The notes under the pieces are model-generated. The model saw only the letters and a list, made by a program, of their open reading frames with translations, was not told where the DNA came from and ran no database searches. From Brevibacterium sp. CCUG 69071 (lineage in GTDB: Bacteria; Actinomycetota; Actinomycetes; Actinomycetales; Brevibacteriaceae), in contig NZ_PGFV01000001.1 of NCBI RefSeq assembly GCF_021023135.1, positions 1 to 64,000 of the forward strand: a stretch of DNA of 64,000 bases. Reading direction: 5' to 3'. This document shows positions 18,771 to 27,355 of the stretch, piece after piece (positions within the stretch are counted from its first letter, which is position 1; the number at the start of each line of letters is the position of its first letter). The position numbers and the translations under genes are program-made.

Positions 18771-20099
18771 ATGACGTCAGCGAAAATGGTACTGATGCAC
18801 ACTTCTCCACATCCTCACACCACTCGCCACCCGGTCCTGCTGGGACTGCTGGAGGCTCTCAGGATCGACCTCATCGTCGTGCCCTCAGCCTTCGTCGTCG
18901 CCACGATCTTCTGGATCATCGGACTCGGCTCGCAGCTGCCGTACTCGATCATTCCCGAATGGGCCTTCGCCCTCTGGTCGGTCGTGCACGGGTTGAGCGT
19001 ATCGACCATCGGATTCGACTTCTCTCTGGCCCCGAGCCTCGTCTCCTTCGGTGTGTGGCTCTTGGTCGCTTTCGGTGCCAAGCGTCTGGTCACCTCGGTC
19101 TCCGGGGACGACCAGGTGGAGATCGATGACGATGCGGCGCAGTGGTGGAAGACCATCGCACTGTCCTTCGGCGGATTCGTCCTCGCCTATGTGGTGCCTC
19201 TTCTCGTTCTGGCGCTGGTGCTCGGGCAGGCCGTCGTGACCCCCTTCGGATTCCTCCGACTCCTCCTCTTCTCGGTCTCTGCGCTCGCCGTGGGATTCAT
19301 CTGGGCGCGCGGTGTCTGGGACATCCCCGGCCTGCGGGTGATCGACCCCGACACCTGGGACACCGGGGTGCGACTGTGCCGCAGACTCCTCTGGGGCTCG
19401 CTGATCCTCTCGGTCGTCATCATCGGCGTGGGTCTCGCTCTGCGCTGGGACGATGCAGCGGAGACGCTGCAGAGCTACAGCTCCCCGGCAGCAGCGGGAA
19501 TCGGCCTGCTCATCATCCAGGTCCTCTTCGCTCCCGGAGCTCTCTTCTCGGCCCTGTCCTGGGTCGCCGGCACAGGAGTGGCGATCGGCGGGGACGGGCC
19601 GAGCTCGGTCTTCCATCCGAGCCCGGGCCCGGTCCCTGATGTGCCCGTTCTGCAGCTGCTCACCGAAGGGTATCCGGCGTGGACCGCCGCGGCCCCCGTG
19701 CTGCTCGTCCTGCTGGGCCTGCTCAGCGTGATACTCGGCCGCGAACGAGCCCGCGCCGTGATGGAGTCCTCATGGCCCGGACTGGGAGTCGCGCTGGCCT
19801 GCAGCTTCGTCATCTTCGAGATCCTCGCCCTGTTCTCCAGCGGTGCCATGGGTCCGCTCGGACTCTCGGACTTCGGGCCTTCGGCACTGACCGCCGGACT
19901 CGGTGTCACGGCGTGGTTCGGTGTGGGGCTGTGCGGGGGACTGGCTCTGACGAAGCTCTCGCACATGCAGTACGGTGCGAACTCGGATGCCGCAGATCAG
20001 GACGCCGATGACGATGCGGCCGCGATCGACGACCCTGCCGCCTCTGAGATCGAAGCCGACGAAGTCCTTGCCGAAGAGACCGAGGACGAGACTCGGTAG
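18771..20099 (+). CDS. perM: DUF6350 membrane protein, PerM-like cell-division factor
   Basis: A 442-residue integral membrane protein with about ten hydrophobic segments and an acidic cytoplasmic tail (last 35 residues, [15 protein letters not shown]). Position directly before purN-purH matches M. tuberculosis Rv0955 (PerM), a membrane protein needed for division that acts through FtsB. Assignment rests on that synteny and on topology rather than on a catalytic motif. The start is uncertain: ATG 18771, 18786 and 18795 are all in frame, and 18795 has a GAAAAT hexamer 7 nt before it. Short direct repeats separate it from the convergent small membrane protein. Confidence 0.75.
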   Translation: MTSAKMVLMHTSPHPHTTRHPVLLGLLEALRIDLIVVPSAFVVATIFWIIGLGSQLPYSIIPEWAFALWSVVHGLSVSTIGFDFSLAPSLVSFGVWLLVAFGAKRLVTSVSGDDQVEIDDDAAQWWKTIALSFGGFVLAYVVPLLVLALVLGQAVVTPFGFLRLLLFSVSALAVGFIWARGVWDIPGLRVIDPDTWDTGVRLCRRLLWGSLILSVVIIGVGLALRWDDAAETLQSYSSPAAAGIGLLIIQVLFAPGALFSALSWVAGTGVAIGGDGPSSVFHPSPGPVPDVPVLQLLTEGYPAWTAAAPVLLVLLGLLSVILGRERARAVMESSWPGLGVALACSFVIFEILALFSSGAMGPLGLSDFGPSALTAGLGVTAWFGVGLCGGLALTKLSHMQYGANSDAADQDADDDAAAIDDPAASEIEADEVLAEETEDETR

Positions 20100-20106
20100 A
20101 ATACCC

Positions 20107-20180
20107 GGAAGTTCAGGGTGCCCGACGATCAGAACACCCGTAAATTCAGGTGACCTCGACGATCAGAACACTTGGAAGTT
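20107..20180. repeat. Two-copy direct repeat of about 35 bp
   Basis: Two neighbouring units share GACGATCAGAACAC and an AAGTTCAGG-like word, and a third partial copy follows at about 20173. The element lies between the convergent perM and small membrane protein genes. No coding potential is seen. Confidence 0.7.
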
Positions 20181-20199
20181 CGCGCGAGTCCGCGCAGAC

Positions 20200-20652
20200 T
20201 CAGTTCGTGCCGGGAATGTTGAGGTCCTGACCGGTGATCTGCTTGAACCAATCGCCGAGACCGGTCTGGTAATCGCTCGTGCACGAGAGCTGCGCCTGCT
20301 GGGTGATCGCATCGCGCACACATTCCTCGTACTTGGTCTGAACCGGCCACAGAACGACCGAGGACATCGTCGAGAAGATGAGATAGATGCTCAGCAGACC
20401 GCCGAGGATGCCCAGAGACATGTTGCGCTTCTGCTTCGTCTTGACCACAGCGATGATGTAGCGGATCGACCAGACGACGGCGGCGATGGCGAAGGCGATG
20501 GCCGCGAGTTTGAACGGCAGCGGGTAGGTGAACGTCAGGACCGATGCGAGGATCAGCAGGATCAGGACGAGACCATGCCGCGCGGGTGCGGCCTGCTTCT
20601 CCTCGTCCGGAGTCGGCGCGTTCTTCTCTTCGGTGCTGTTTGGTGGCGTCAC
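20200..20652 (-). CDS. Small three-helix membrane protein, unknown
   Basis: A 150-residue protein with a charged N-terminus of about 25 residues, two membrane segments in residues 27-70, a basic KTKQKRN turn, and a third segment near 78-105. Its C-terminal region would lie on one side of the membrane and carries two cysteines (YEECVRD, LSCTSDY), possibly a disulfide. I do not recognise the family. The GTG start gives the longest sensible protein, and no clear ribosome site precedes it. Confidence 0.65.
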   Translation of the reverse strand: MTPPNSTEEKNAPTPDEEKQAAPARHGLVLILLILASVLTFTYPLPFKLAAIAFAIAAVVWSIRYIIAVVKTKQKRNMSLGILGGLLSIYLIFSTMSSVVLWPVQTKYEECVRDAITQQAQLSCTSDYQTGLGDWFKQITGQDLNIPGTN

Positions 20653-20726
20653 ACCGCTAGTTTCTCACAGTCGACTGACAAATGCCTTGGCGGGTGGGCC
20701 TGGGCAGCGACGGGGGCGACAGCCGT

Positions 20727-20732
20727 TAGAAT
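20727..20732 (+). promoter_or_regulatory. -10 element of purN, leaderless
   Basis: TAGAAT stands 6 nt before GTG 20739. There is no room for a ribosome site. Confidence 0.6.
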
Positions 20733-20738
20733 GGCCGG

Positions 20739-21380
20739 GTGCGCATCGTTCTTCTGGCCTCCGGCTCCGGTACCCTCACGCAGGCAGTCCTCGATGCGTT
20801 TGCCGAGTCAGGGCCCGGCGACCCCGGTGACCACGGAGTCGAGATCGCAGCCATCGGCTCGGACTCCCCGTCCGCCGGTGTCCTCGAGAGGGCCCGCGCG
20901 CACTCTGTGCCCACCTTCGTGCTCAGCCCGAAGGACTGCGCGGACCGTGACGATTGGAACCTCCGCCTCCGCGATATCGTGGCCGAGCACCGCCCCGACT
21001 GGGTCGTCTCGGCCGGATTCATGCGTATCCTCGGCGCCTCGTTCATCGCCGCCTTCGACAATCGCATCATCAACACGCATCCGGCCCTGCTGCCAGCCTT
21101 CCCAGGAGCCCACGGAGTCAGGGACGCGCTGGCTCACGGTGTCCGGATCACCGGTGGGACCATCCACCTCGTCGACGCCGGCGTCGACACCGGACCGATC
21201 ATCACCCAATACGCCGTGCCGATCACCGATGAGGACACCGAGGACACCGTGCACGAGCGCATCAAAGCCCGTGAGAGAGCCGAACTCGTTCGACTGCTCG
21301 CTCATCTCGCCCACCATGACCTCGTCATCGACGGTCGGCATGTCCGTGGATATGCCACCTCGGCGGCGGCCCCGATCTGA
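20739..21380 (+). CDS. purN: Phosphoribosylglycinamide formyltransferase
   Basis: A 213-residue enzyme that formylates GAR with 10-formyl-tetrahydrofolate, step 3 of purine synthesis. It shows [15 protein letters not shown] near residues 5-19. The active-site Asn-His pair is in [19 protein letters not shown], and the catalytic Asp in [10 protein letters not shown]. The GTG start fits the TAGAAT box and the family N-terminus. It is followed by purH after 52 bp. Confidence 0.96.
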   Translation: MRIVLLASGSGTLTQAVLDAFAESGPGDPGDHGVEIAAIGSDSPSAGVLERARAHSVPTFVLSPKDCADRDDWNLRLRDIVAEHRPDWVVSAGFMRILGASFIAAFDNRIINTHPALLPAFPGAHGVRDALAHGVRITGGTIHLVDAGVDTGPIITQYAVPITDEDTEDTVHERIKARERAELVRLLAHLAHHDLVIDGRHVRGYATSAAAPI

Positions 21381-21432
21381 CCACCCGCCGATGTCCCATA
21401 CGGATCGGCAACCGAGCCTTCAAGGAGGACCT

Positions 21433-23013
21433 GTGACAGGAACCCGCGCGATCAGAAGAGCGCTCATCAGCGTCTACGACAAGACCGGTCTGGAGGACCT
21501 GGCCCGCGGACTCGCCGCCGCCGGAGTCCAGATCGTGTCCACCGGATCGACGGCTGCCAAGATCTCCGAGGCGGGTGCCGAGGTCACGAGGGTCGAAGAG
21601 CTGACAGGGTTCCCCGAATGCCTCGAAGGACGGGTCAAGACCCTGCACCCGCGGGTGCACGCCGGAATCCTCGCCGATATGCGCAAGGCCGACCACCTCA
21701 GCCAGCTCGATGAGCTCGAGATCGAACCCTTCGATCTCGTCATCGTCAACCTCTACCCCTTCGCCGACACCGTGGCCAGCGGGGCCGGCTTCGACGACTG
21801 CGTCGAACAGATCGACATCGGTGGTCCCTCCATGGTCCGCGCCGCGGCGAAGAACCACCCGAGCGTCGCCGTCATCACCGACCCGGCCGACTACGCGGCC
21901 GTGATCGACGCAGCGGAGAACGACGGCTTCGACATTGCGGCCAGGCGTGCCTTCGCCGCCCGCGCCTTCGCCCACACCGCCGCCTACGACACGGCCGTGG
22001 CCTCGTGGTTCGCCGCCGAACTCTCCGGAGAATCCGCCTCGGCGGACGATGCGCAGGCCGAATCCGTTACGCAGCCGGCGTTCGCGGGCGTGACGGGAGA
22101 GAAGATCACGGACCTGCGCTACGGGGAGAACCCCCACCAGGCCGCCGCCGTCTACTCCGACGGGACCCGCGGAATCGCCGGGGCGAAGCTCCTCGGCGGC
22201 AAGCCCATGTCGTACAACAACTACACCGACACCGATGCCGCGATCCGCGCCGCCTTCGACTTCGATCGCCCGGCCGTGGCGATCATCAAGCATGCCAACC
22301 CCTGCGGCATCGCCGTCGCCGACACTGCGGCGGCTGCGCACAAGGCCGCTCACGAGTGCGATTCGCTCTCGGCCTACGGGGGAGTGATCGCAACGAACCG
22401 TGAGGTCGATGCGGAGCTCGCCGCTTCCATCAAGCCGATCTTCACCGAGTGCCTGGCCGCTCCGTCCTTCTCTGCCGAGGCACTCGAGATCCTCTCGACG
22501 AAGAAGAACCTGCGTCTGCTCGAACTCGGCGATGTCGACTTCTCCGCCTCCGAGATCAAGCCGATCACCGGGGGGTTCCTCGTCCAGGATCGCGACGCCT
22601 TCCAAGCCGAGGGCGATGCCCCCGGCAACTGGACGCTGGCCGCCGGTCCTGCCGCCTCGGCGGAGGTGCTCGCCAATCTCGAGTTCGCGTGGAAGGCCTG
22701 CCGCGCAGTGAAGTCCAACGCCATCCTCGTAGCCAAGGACGGGGCCTCCGTCGGCGTCGGCATGGGTCAGGTCAACCGCGTCGATTCCGCCAAGCTCGCC
22801 GTCGAGCGAGCCGGAGCCGACCGGGTGACCGGATCGGTGGCCGCCTCCGACGCGTTCTTCCCCTTCGCCGATGGCCTCCAGATCCTCATCGATGCGGGAG
22901 TCACCGCCGTCGTCCAGCCGGGCGGATCGATCCGCGACGAGGAGGTCATCGCCGCCGCGGAGAAGGCAGGAATCACGATGTATCTGACCGGGAGCCGCCA
23001 TTTCTTCCACTGA
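21433..23013 (+). CDS. purH: Bifunctional AICAR transformylase / IMP cyclohydrolase
   Basis: A 526-residue bifunctional enzyme for the last two steps to IMP. The N-terminal cyclohydrolase (residues 1 to about 195) has [15 protein letters not shown] and [13 protein letters not shown]. The C-terminal transformylase has [11 protein letters not shown] and the catalytic Lys-His in [11 protein letters not shown] near 280. GTG 21433 is chosen for the strong AAGGAGG 4 nt upstream. An in-frame ATG at 21391 has no ribosome site and would add 14 atypical residues. The stop is followed at once by DUF3017. Confidence 0.96.
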   Translation: MTGTRAIRRALISVYDKTGLEDLARGLAAAGVQIVSTGSTAAKISEAGAEVTRVEELTGFPECLEGRVKTLHPRVHAGILADMRKADHLSQLDELEIEPFDLVIVNLYPFADTVASGAGFDDCVEQIDIGGPSMVRAAAKNHPSVAVITDPADYAAVIDAAENDGFDIAARRAFAARAFAHTAAYDTAVASWFAAELSGESASADDAQAESVTQPAFAGVTGEKITDLRYGENPHQAAAVYSDGTRGIAGAKLLGGKPMSYNNYTDTDAAIRAAFDFDRPAVAIIKHANPCGIAVADTAAAAHKAAHECDSLSAYGGVIATNREVDAELAASIKPIFTECLAAPSFSAEALEILSTKKNLRLLELGDVDFSASEIKPITGGFLVQDRDAFQAEGDAPGNWTLAAGPAASAEVLANLEFAWKACRAVKSNAILVAKDGASVGVGMGQVNRVDSAKLAVERAGADRVTGSVAASDAFFPFADGLQILIDAGVTAVVQPGGSIRDEEVIAAAEKAGITMYLTGSRHFFH

Positions 23014-23119
23014 GAAGGTCACGGCCTACCCGCGCCATGCCAGGCGCGGGCGAGGCCCGATCTCCAAGCGCTGGATCTACTGGAAGCGGCGCTACTCGAA
23101 CCCGGCCAGGCGTGACTGG

Positions 23120-23356
23120 GTGCTCCTGGCATGTCTGCTGGGCATCGGCATCGCCGGAGCCTGCGCCTTCGTCGACTTCCGCTTCGGGGCGATAGTGCTC
23201 GCGCTCTTCCCTGCCGGCCTTGCCGCCGTCCGTGCGCTGCCCACTGTGTGGGGAGAGGCCTGGACGAACAGGTCGAAACTCGTCGACATTGTGACCTGCC
23301 TGCTGTTTGCGGTGCTGCTCGTCGGCATCGCCTTCGTCGTCCCGCTTTCACGGTAG
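23120..23356 (+). CDS. DUF3017 membrane protein, start uncertain
   Basis: From the first canonical start codon (GTG 23120) the gene encodes 78 residues with three hydrophobic stretches, fitting DUF3017, which often follows purH in actinobacteria. However, the same frame is open upstream to about 22990. It encodes a basic Trp/Arg-rich segment (ISKRWIYWKRRYSNPARR) that looks like a genuine cytoplasmic tail. No ATG, GTG or TTG exists in that extension. An ATT at 23000, preceded by GGGAG and overlapping the purH stop, is the only near-cognate start I can see. Function unknown. Confidence 0.65.
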   Translation: MLLACLLGIGIAGACAFVDFRFGAIVLALFPAGLAAVRALPTVWGEAWTNRSKLVDIVTCLLFAVLLVGIAFVVPLSR

Positions 23357-23430
23357 AGTTCGGCCTGCTGTCACGGTAGAACTCGTTCCGCTTTCGCGCT
23401 GGAACGTGTCCCGCTTTCGCGCTGGAACAC
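23341..23430. repeat. Short direct repeats upstream of the antitoxin-like gene
   Basis: CCGCTTTCGCGCTGGAAC occurs twice (about 23388-23405 and 23411-23428). The related TTTCACGGTAGAG/TGTCACGGTAGAA pair lies just before. The spacer from 23357 to 23581 contains no gene. Confidence 0.75.
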
Positions 23431-23581
23431 TGGCGAATCGAAGTTACTGAGGGTGTAGTCGAAGTCACCTTGTGCATTCGCTGGGAAAGGCAGAAATCCG
23501 GTGTTGTGGCACCCGAATCAGTGGCAGGGTGAAACACGTCAGCAGGTTCGCTTCGAACCTTTTCCGATGAAAGGAGACAGC

Positions 23582-23764
23582 ATGGGACTGGACGATCTCA
23601 CTAACAAAGCCAAGGACGCCTTGAATAGCGATAAGGGTGAAGAGATCAGCGATCAGGGCCTGGACAAGGCCTCTGATGCCGCCAACAATGTCACCGGTGG
23701 AAAGTTCGAAGACCAAATCAATCAGGGTCGCGACGGAGCCGACGACAAGCTTGGCAACGAATGA
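23582..23764 (+). CDS. Rv0909/MT0933-like antitoxin-family small protein
   Basis: A 60-residue, highly charged helical protein (MGLDDLTNKAKDALNSDKGE) resembling the MT0933 (Rv0909) family, annotated as antitoxin-like in mycobacteria. No toxin gene is adjacent, so a toxin-antitoxin role is unproven. A general stress or CsbD-like role is equally possible. ATG 23582 follows a good AAAGGAGA site by 6 nt. It is monocistronic, with a strong terminator after it. Confidence 0.75.
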   Translation: MGLDDLTNKAKDALNSDKGEEISDQGLDKASDAANNVTGGKFEDQINQGRDGADDKLGNE

Positions 23765-23796
23765 TCTTTAATCCATAGCCGCGTCCGGCATGGATG

Positions 23797-23830
23797 GGCG
23801 CCGAGGAGAACGACAGTTCTCCTCGGCGCC
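23797..23830 (+). terminator. Rho-independent terminator
   Basis: A perfect 15-bp stem (23797-23811 with 23816-23830), a GACA loop and a trailing TTCTTCTTTT. It terminates the antitoxin-like gene. Confidence 0.9.
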
Positions 23831-23877
23831 TTCTTCTTTTCTGGCGTCGGTCACCGTGAATTCTGCCGTGGGCCACC

Positions 23878-23925
23878 GTGAAGCTCGGAAAAGTCGTCAC
23901 CAGTGACGACTTCTCCGAGCTTCAC
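23878..23925. repeat. Near-perfect 23-bp-arm palindrome
   Basis: The left arm 23878-23900 pairs with the right arm 23903-23925 with one mismatch and only CA between them. No T tract follows on the plus strand. It lies between the terminator of the antitoxin-like gene and the convergent pcrA stop, so it may terminate pcrA or form a cruciform. Confidence 0.8.
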
Positions 23926-23981
23926 GTTGACCGACGGGATTGAGTGCCGCGCCGGGTCCGACCGCGTGGCCGAACTGTGTC

Positions 23982-26609
23982 TCAGCCGAGCTTCTCGATC
24001 GGAGCGTAGCGCAGCAGGAGCCGCTTCGACCCCAGGGAACCGAAGTCGACGACCGCAACCGTCTTGTCGCCGACACCGTTGACCTCAGTGACCGTGCCGA
24101 GACCGAACGATTCGTGGGAGACCTTCTCGCCCACCGCGACCGTGATGACTTCCCGATTCGGTCGAATGCGATTCGGGAAGCCGGCGACAGGACCGGAGGA
24201 CGATGAGGTCGACCTGGACCGGGAGGACCCACCGAAGCCGCGCGAGGAACCACCACGGGAGGAACCGAAACCGCCCGACCCTGATCCATAGCCGCCGGAC
24301 CCGGAGCCGTAACCTGATGAGCCGTAGCCGCCGGAGGAGAATCCCGAGCCCAGGGCAGAGGAGAAGCTGCCGGTGCTCTCCCACTCGATGAGGTTCTCGG
24401 GAATCTCCGCGAGGAATCTGCTCGGCGGGTTGTACTGCGGCTGACCCCACATGCTGCGAGTCTCCGCGCGTGAGACCAGCAGGCGCTGACGGGCACGGGT
24501 GAGGCCGACATAGGCGAGTCGGCGCTCCTCCGAGAGCTCATTGGGATTCTCGAAGGAGCGAGCGTGCGGGAATCCGCCGTCCTCGAGTCCAGTGAGGAAG
24601 ACGACCGGGAACTCGAGTCCCTTGGCCGTATGCAGGGTCATCAGCGTGACCTGACCGAGTTCCGCGTCCGGAATCTGATCCGTGTCCGAGGCCAGAGCTA
24701 CCTGCTCGAGGAACTGCTCGATCGAAGCCGCTCCGGCTCCCGGGGCAGGACCATCCGCAGTCTCGGCCTCGGTGGCTGCTTCGTCGGTCTCGGGAACGGA
24801 CTCCGTGCGATCTTCGCTCGCGGCATCCTCGGTCGGCACGCCTGCGAACGCATCGGCAGCGACCACCTCGGCGACGGCCGATTCCGACGTCGATTCACCC
24901 TCGGCCACGTCGCCCTCCGTCGGCTCACCCTCGGCCGCCTCGGCCTCTGCCTCGGTGGCGGCGAGCTCTTGGGTGGCCACGAAATCTTCGGCCACGGCGA
25001 CGAGCTCGGCGAGGTTATCCACCCGGGACTCGTCCTGCGGGTCGGTGCTCTTCTGCAGGGACTCGAGGTAGCCGCTCTGTTCGAGGATCGCCTCGATGAC
25101 ACGTGAGAGCGGCGCAGCCTCGGCGATGGTCGCCAGATCCTGCATGAGGTCATAGAACTTCGCGACCGAACTCGCCGCCCGCGAACTCAGGTGCGCGATC
25201 TCATCGAGGCGCCCCAGCGCGGTGTAGAAGCTGATGCCCTCCCGGTCGGCGAAGTCGGCGATGATGCCCTCGGTGCGGTCGCCGATCGAGCGTTTGGGGA
25301 CGTTGAGGATCCGGCGCAGGTTCACATCGTCATCGGGATTGGCCACGACGCGCAGGTAGGCGAGGGCGTCCTTGATCTCCTTGCGCTCGTAGAAGCGCGT
25401 GCCGCCGACGACCTTGTACGGGATACCCGAGCGCACCAAGGCGTCCTCGATGGCACGGGACTGCGCGTTCGTGCGATAGAAGACGGCGAAGTCCCCGTAG
25501 GTGTACTTCTCCTCGTCGATGAGGTCATCGATGCGATCGACGATGAAACGGGCCTCGGCCTGCTCGTTCTCGGCGACCCAGCCGATGATCGGACGGCCCG
25601 AGCCCTCGGAGGTCCACAGCTTCTTCTCCCTGCGGTCCTCGTTGTTCGCGATCACCGCGTTCGCGGCGTCGAGGATGTTCTGCGTCGACCGATAGTTCTG
25701 CTCGAGCAGGATCGTCTCTGCGTCTGGGAAGTCCTTCTCGAACTCGACGATATTGCGCACCGTGGCCCCACGGAACGCGTAGATCGACTGGTCGGCATCG
25801 CCGACGACCGTCAGCTCCGCACCGGAGGGACCGCCTGCACCGTCACCGGCCAGGGCCCTGATCAGCGCATACTGGGCCGGGTTCGTGTCCTGGTACTCGT
25901 CGACGAGGATGTGGCGGAAGCGACGACGGTAGGAGTCAGCCACCTCGGGGAAGGCCCCGAAGAGGTGAACGGTCTCGGCGATGAGGTCGTCGAAGTCGAA
26001 GGCGTTGGCCAGGCGCAGCCGAGAGGTATAGCGCTTGAACACATCGGCCAGCACTTCGTCAGCGGGATTGTTCGGGCGCGGCGAGAAGTCGTCGGGGGTC
26101 TGCAGATCGTTCTTGAGGTTGGAGATCCGGTGCAGCATCGCCCGCGGCGCGTACTTCTTGGTGTCGAGGCCGAGCTCCTTGAGGATCTGCGAGACCAGGC
26201 GCTGCGCGTCCTGGGCGTCGTAGATCGTGAAGTTCGACTTCATGCCCAGGACCTTCGCCTCGCGGCGCAGGATCCGCACGCACGAGGAGTGGAAGGTCGA
26301 GACCCACATGGCCCGGGAGGCCGGTCCGACGATGGTGCTGACGCGTTCGGCCATCTCCTTGGCCGCCTTGTTCGTGAAGGTGATCGCCAGCACCTCTCCG
26401 GGGTGCGCGCGGCCGGTGGCCAGGGCATAGGCGATGCGGCGGGTGAGGACCGTGGTCTTGCCCGATCCGGCACCGGCGACGATGAGCAGGGGAGACCCGG
26501 TGTGGATCACGGCCTCCCGCTGCCGGGGATTGAGTCCGGTGAGGAGTTCTGCCGTGCGGGAGTCGGCTCCGGCGGCGGCCTTGGCGGGGTGTTCAGCTGC
26601 AGCAGTCAT
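23982..26609 (-). CDS. pcrA: ATP-dependent DNA helicase PcrA/UvrD
   Basis: An 875-residue SF1A 3'-5' helicase for repair and removal of RecA filaments. Walker A GAGSGKTT is at residues 46-53, motif II shows VDEYQDTN, and motifs IV-VI show LEQNYRSTQNIL, LMTLHTAKGLEFPVVF and LAYVGLTRARQRL. Two features are odd. Residues about 548-625 are an Ala/Glu-rich acidic insertion before motif V. Residues about 755-800 are a Gly/Ser/Tyr-rich segment before the C-terminal Tudor-like end (VGEKVSHESFGLGTV), which binds RNA polymerase in relatives. ATG 26609 gives the family N-terminus. A TATCGT hexamer lies 10 nt upstream. Confidence 0.95.
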   Translation of the reverse strand: MTAAAEHPAKAAAGADSRTAELLTGLNPRQREAVIHTGSPLLIVAGAGSGKTTVLTRRIAYALATGRAHPGEVLAITFTNKAAKEMAERVSTIVGPASRAMWVSTFHSSCVRILRREAKVLGMKSNFTIYDAQDAQRLVSQILKELGLDTKKYAPRAMLHRISNLKNDLQTPDDFSPRPNNPADEVLADVFKRYTSRLRLANAFDFDDLIAETVHLFGAFPEVADSYRRRFRHILVDEYQDTNPAQYALIRALAGDGAGGPSGAELTVVGDADQSIYAFRGATVRNIVEFEKDFPDAETILLEQNYRSTQNILDAANAVIANNEDRREKKLWTSEGSGRPIIGWVAENEQAEARFIVDRIDDLIDEEKYTYGDFAVFYRTNAQSRAIEDALVRSGIPYKVVGGTRFYERKEIKDALAYLRVVANPDDDVNLRRILNVPKRSIGDRTEGIIADFADREGISFYTALGRLDEIAHLSSRAASSVAKFYDLMQDLATIAEAAPLSRVIEAILEQSGYLESLQKSTDPQDESRVDNLAELVAVAEDFVATQELAATEAEAEAAEGEPTEGDVAEGESTSESAVAEVVAADAFAGVPTEDAASEDRTESVPETDEAATEAETADGPAPGAGAASIEQFLEQVALASDTDQIPDAELGQVTLMTLHTAKGLEFPVVFLTGLEDGGFPHARSFENPNELSEERRLAYVGLTRARQRLLVSRAETRSMWGQPQYNPPSRFLAEIPENLIEWESTGSFSSALGSGFSSGGYGSSGYGSGSGGYGSGSGGFGSSRGGSSRGFGGSSRSRSTSSSSGPVAGFPNRIRPNREVITVAVGEKVSHESFGLGTVTEVNGVGDKTVAVVDFGSLGSKRLLLRYAPIEKLG

Positions 26610-26688
26610 GTCGGGGACAACGATACCGTCCGCTGCTGACACGACACGATCCCGCCGTCCCTCCGCACTCCCAAACACAGGTGACGTC

Positions 26689-26720
26689 GGCCCAGCACCC
26701 TGGCGCGAGGGTGCTGGGCC
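26689..26720 (-). terminator. Terminator of the small membrane protein gene
   Basis: A 13-bp GC-rich stem (26689-26701 with 26708-26720) and a 6-nt loop, 15 bp after the stop of the upstream minus-strand gene and before pcrA. The T tract is poor. Confidence 0.65.
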
Positions 26721-26735
26721 GCCGTCGGGTAGCAC

Positions 26736-27188
26736 TCAGCGGAGGAAGACGGCGATGAGGACGTTGAGGACGGCGAAGGAGAAGGTCAGGTGCGCCAGTC
26801 TCGCCGAGGGGTTGGTCACGGACGCAGGAGCGATGGTCTGAGTCGCAGGTCCCGCTGGTCGGGCTGGCCCCGCAGGTCCTGCGGTCGTCCCCGGGAGGCC
26901 GGGTGTGAGCTGCTCGGTGGCCTCCTTCTCCTGCCGCCGACCGAGGAAGGCGAAGACGGTGACGAGGATCGCGATGACGAGCTTCAGCCCGATCTTGACA
27001 TGGTCGACCTGCCCATCGCCCATCTCGGCGAGGGTGAGCAGGGCCAGTCCGGTGAGCAGCTGGAGGTAGGAGGCGTGGAGCATTCCCGCCAGCACTTTGG
27101 GGGACCGGATGACCGTGAAATACCCGCCGACGATGATCGCCATGCCGAGCAGATGCAGGGTCAGCAGTATCTCCCGTAGAATTTCCAT
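26736..27188 (-). CDS. Small integral membrane protein
   Basis: A 150-residue protein with four membrane segments: residues 5-27 (LLTLHLLGMAIIVGGYFTV), 36-52, 66-84, and the C-terminal 20 residues. A Pro/Ala/Gly-rich loop of about 40 residues precedes the last helix. It resembles actinobacterial proteins annotated only as membrane protein, and function is unknown. ATG 27188 is preferred over 27197 because TACGAT (27201-27196) stands 7 nt before 27188 and would overlap the other start. Confidence 0.75.
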   Translation of the reverse strand: MEILREILLTLHLLGMAIIVGGYFTVIRSPKVLAGMLHASYLQLLTGLALLTLAEMGDGQVDHVKIGLKLVIAILVTVFAFLGRRQEKEATEQLTPGLPGTTAGPAGPARPAGPATQTIAPASVTNPSARLAHLTFSFAVLNVLIAVFLR

Positions 27189-27251
27189 AGCGTTCATCGT
27201 AGTGGCATGATGGTGTCTCGTGAGCGCGGGCCCTGAACTGGTGCACGCTGT

Positions 27252-27323
27252 TCCGCCCTGGTGTAATGGCAGCACGCCGGCCTTTGGAGCCGTGCAGTAT
27301 AGGTTCGAATCCTATGGGCGGAG
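27252..27323 (+). tRNA. tRNA-Gln (anticodon TTG)
   Basis: A 72-nt cloverleaf. Acceptor TCCGCCC (27252-27258) pairs with GGGCGGA (27316-27322), the D-arm contains GTGTAATGGCAGCAC, the anticodon loop CTTTGGA gives TTG, and the T-arm is ATAGGTTCGAATCCTAT. CCA is not encoded. It lies 32 bp before glmU, a known actinobacterial arrangement. Confidence 0.97.
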
Positions 27324-27355
27324 CTGGCCCAATCCGACTTGCGAAGGATTCAACA

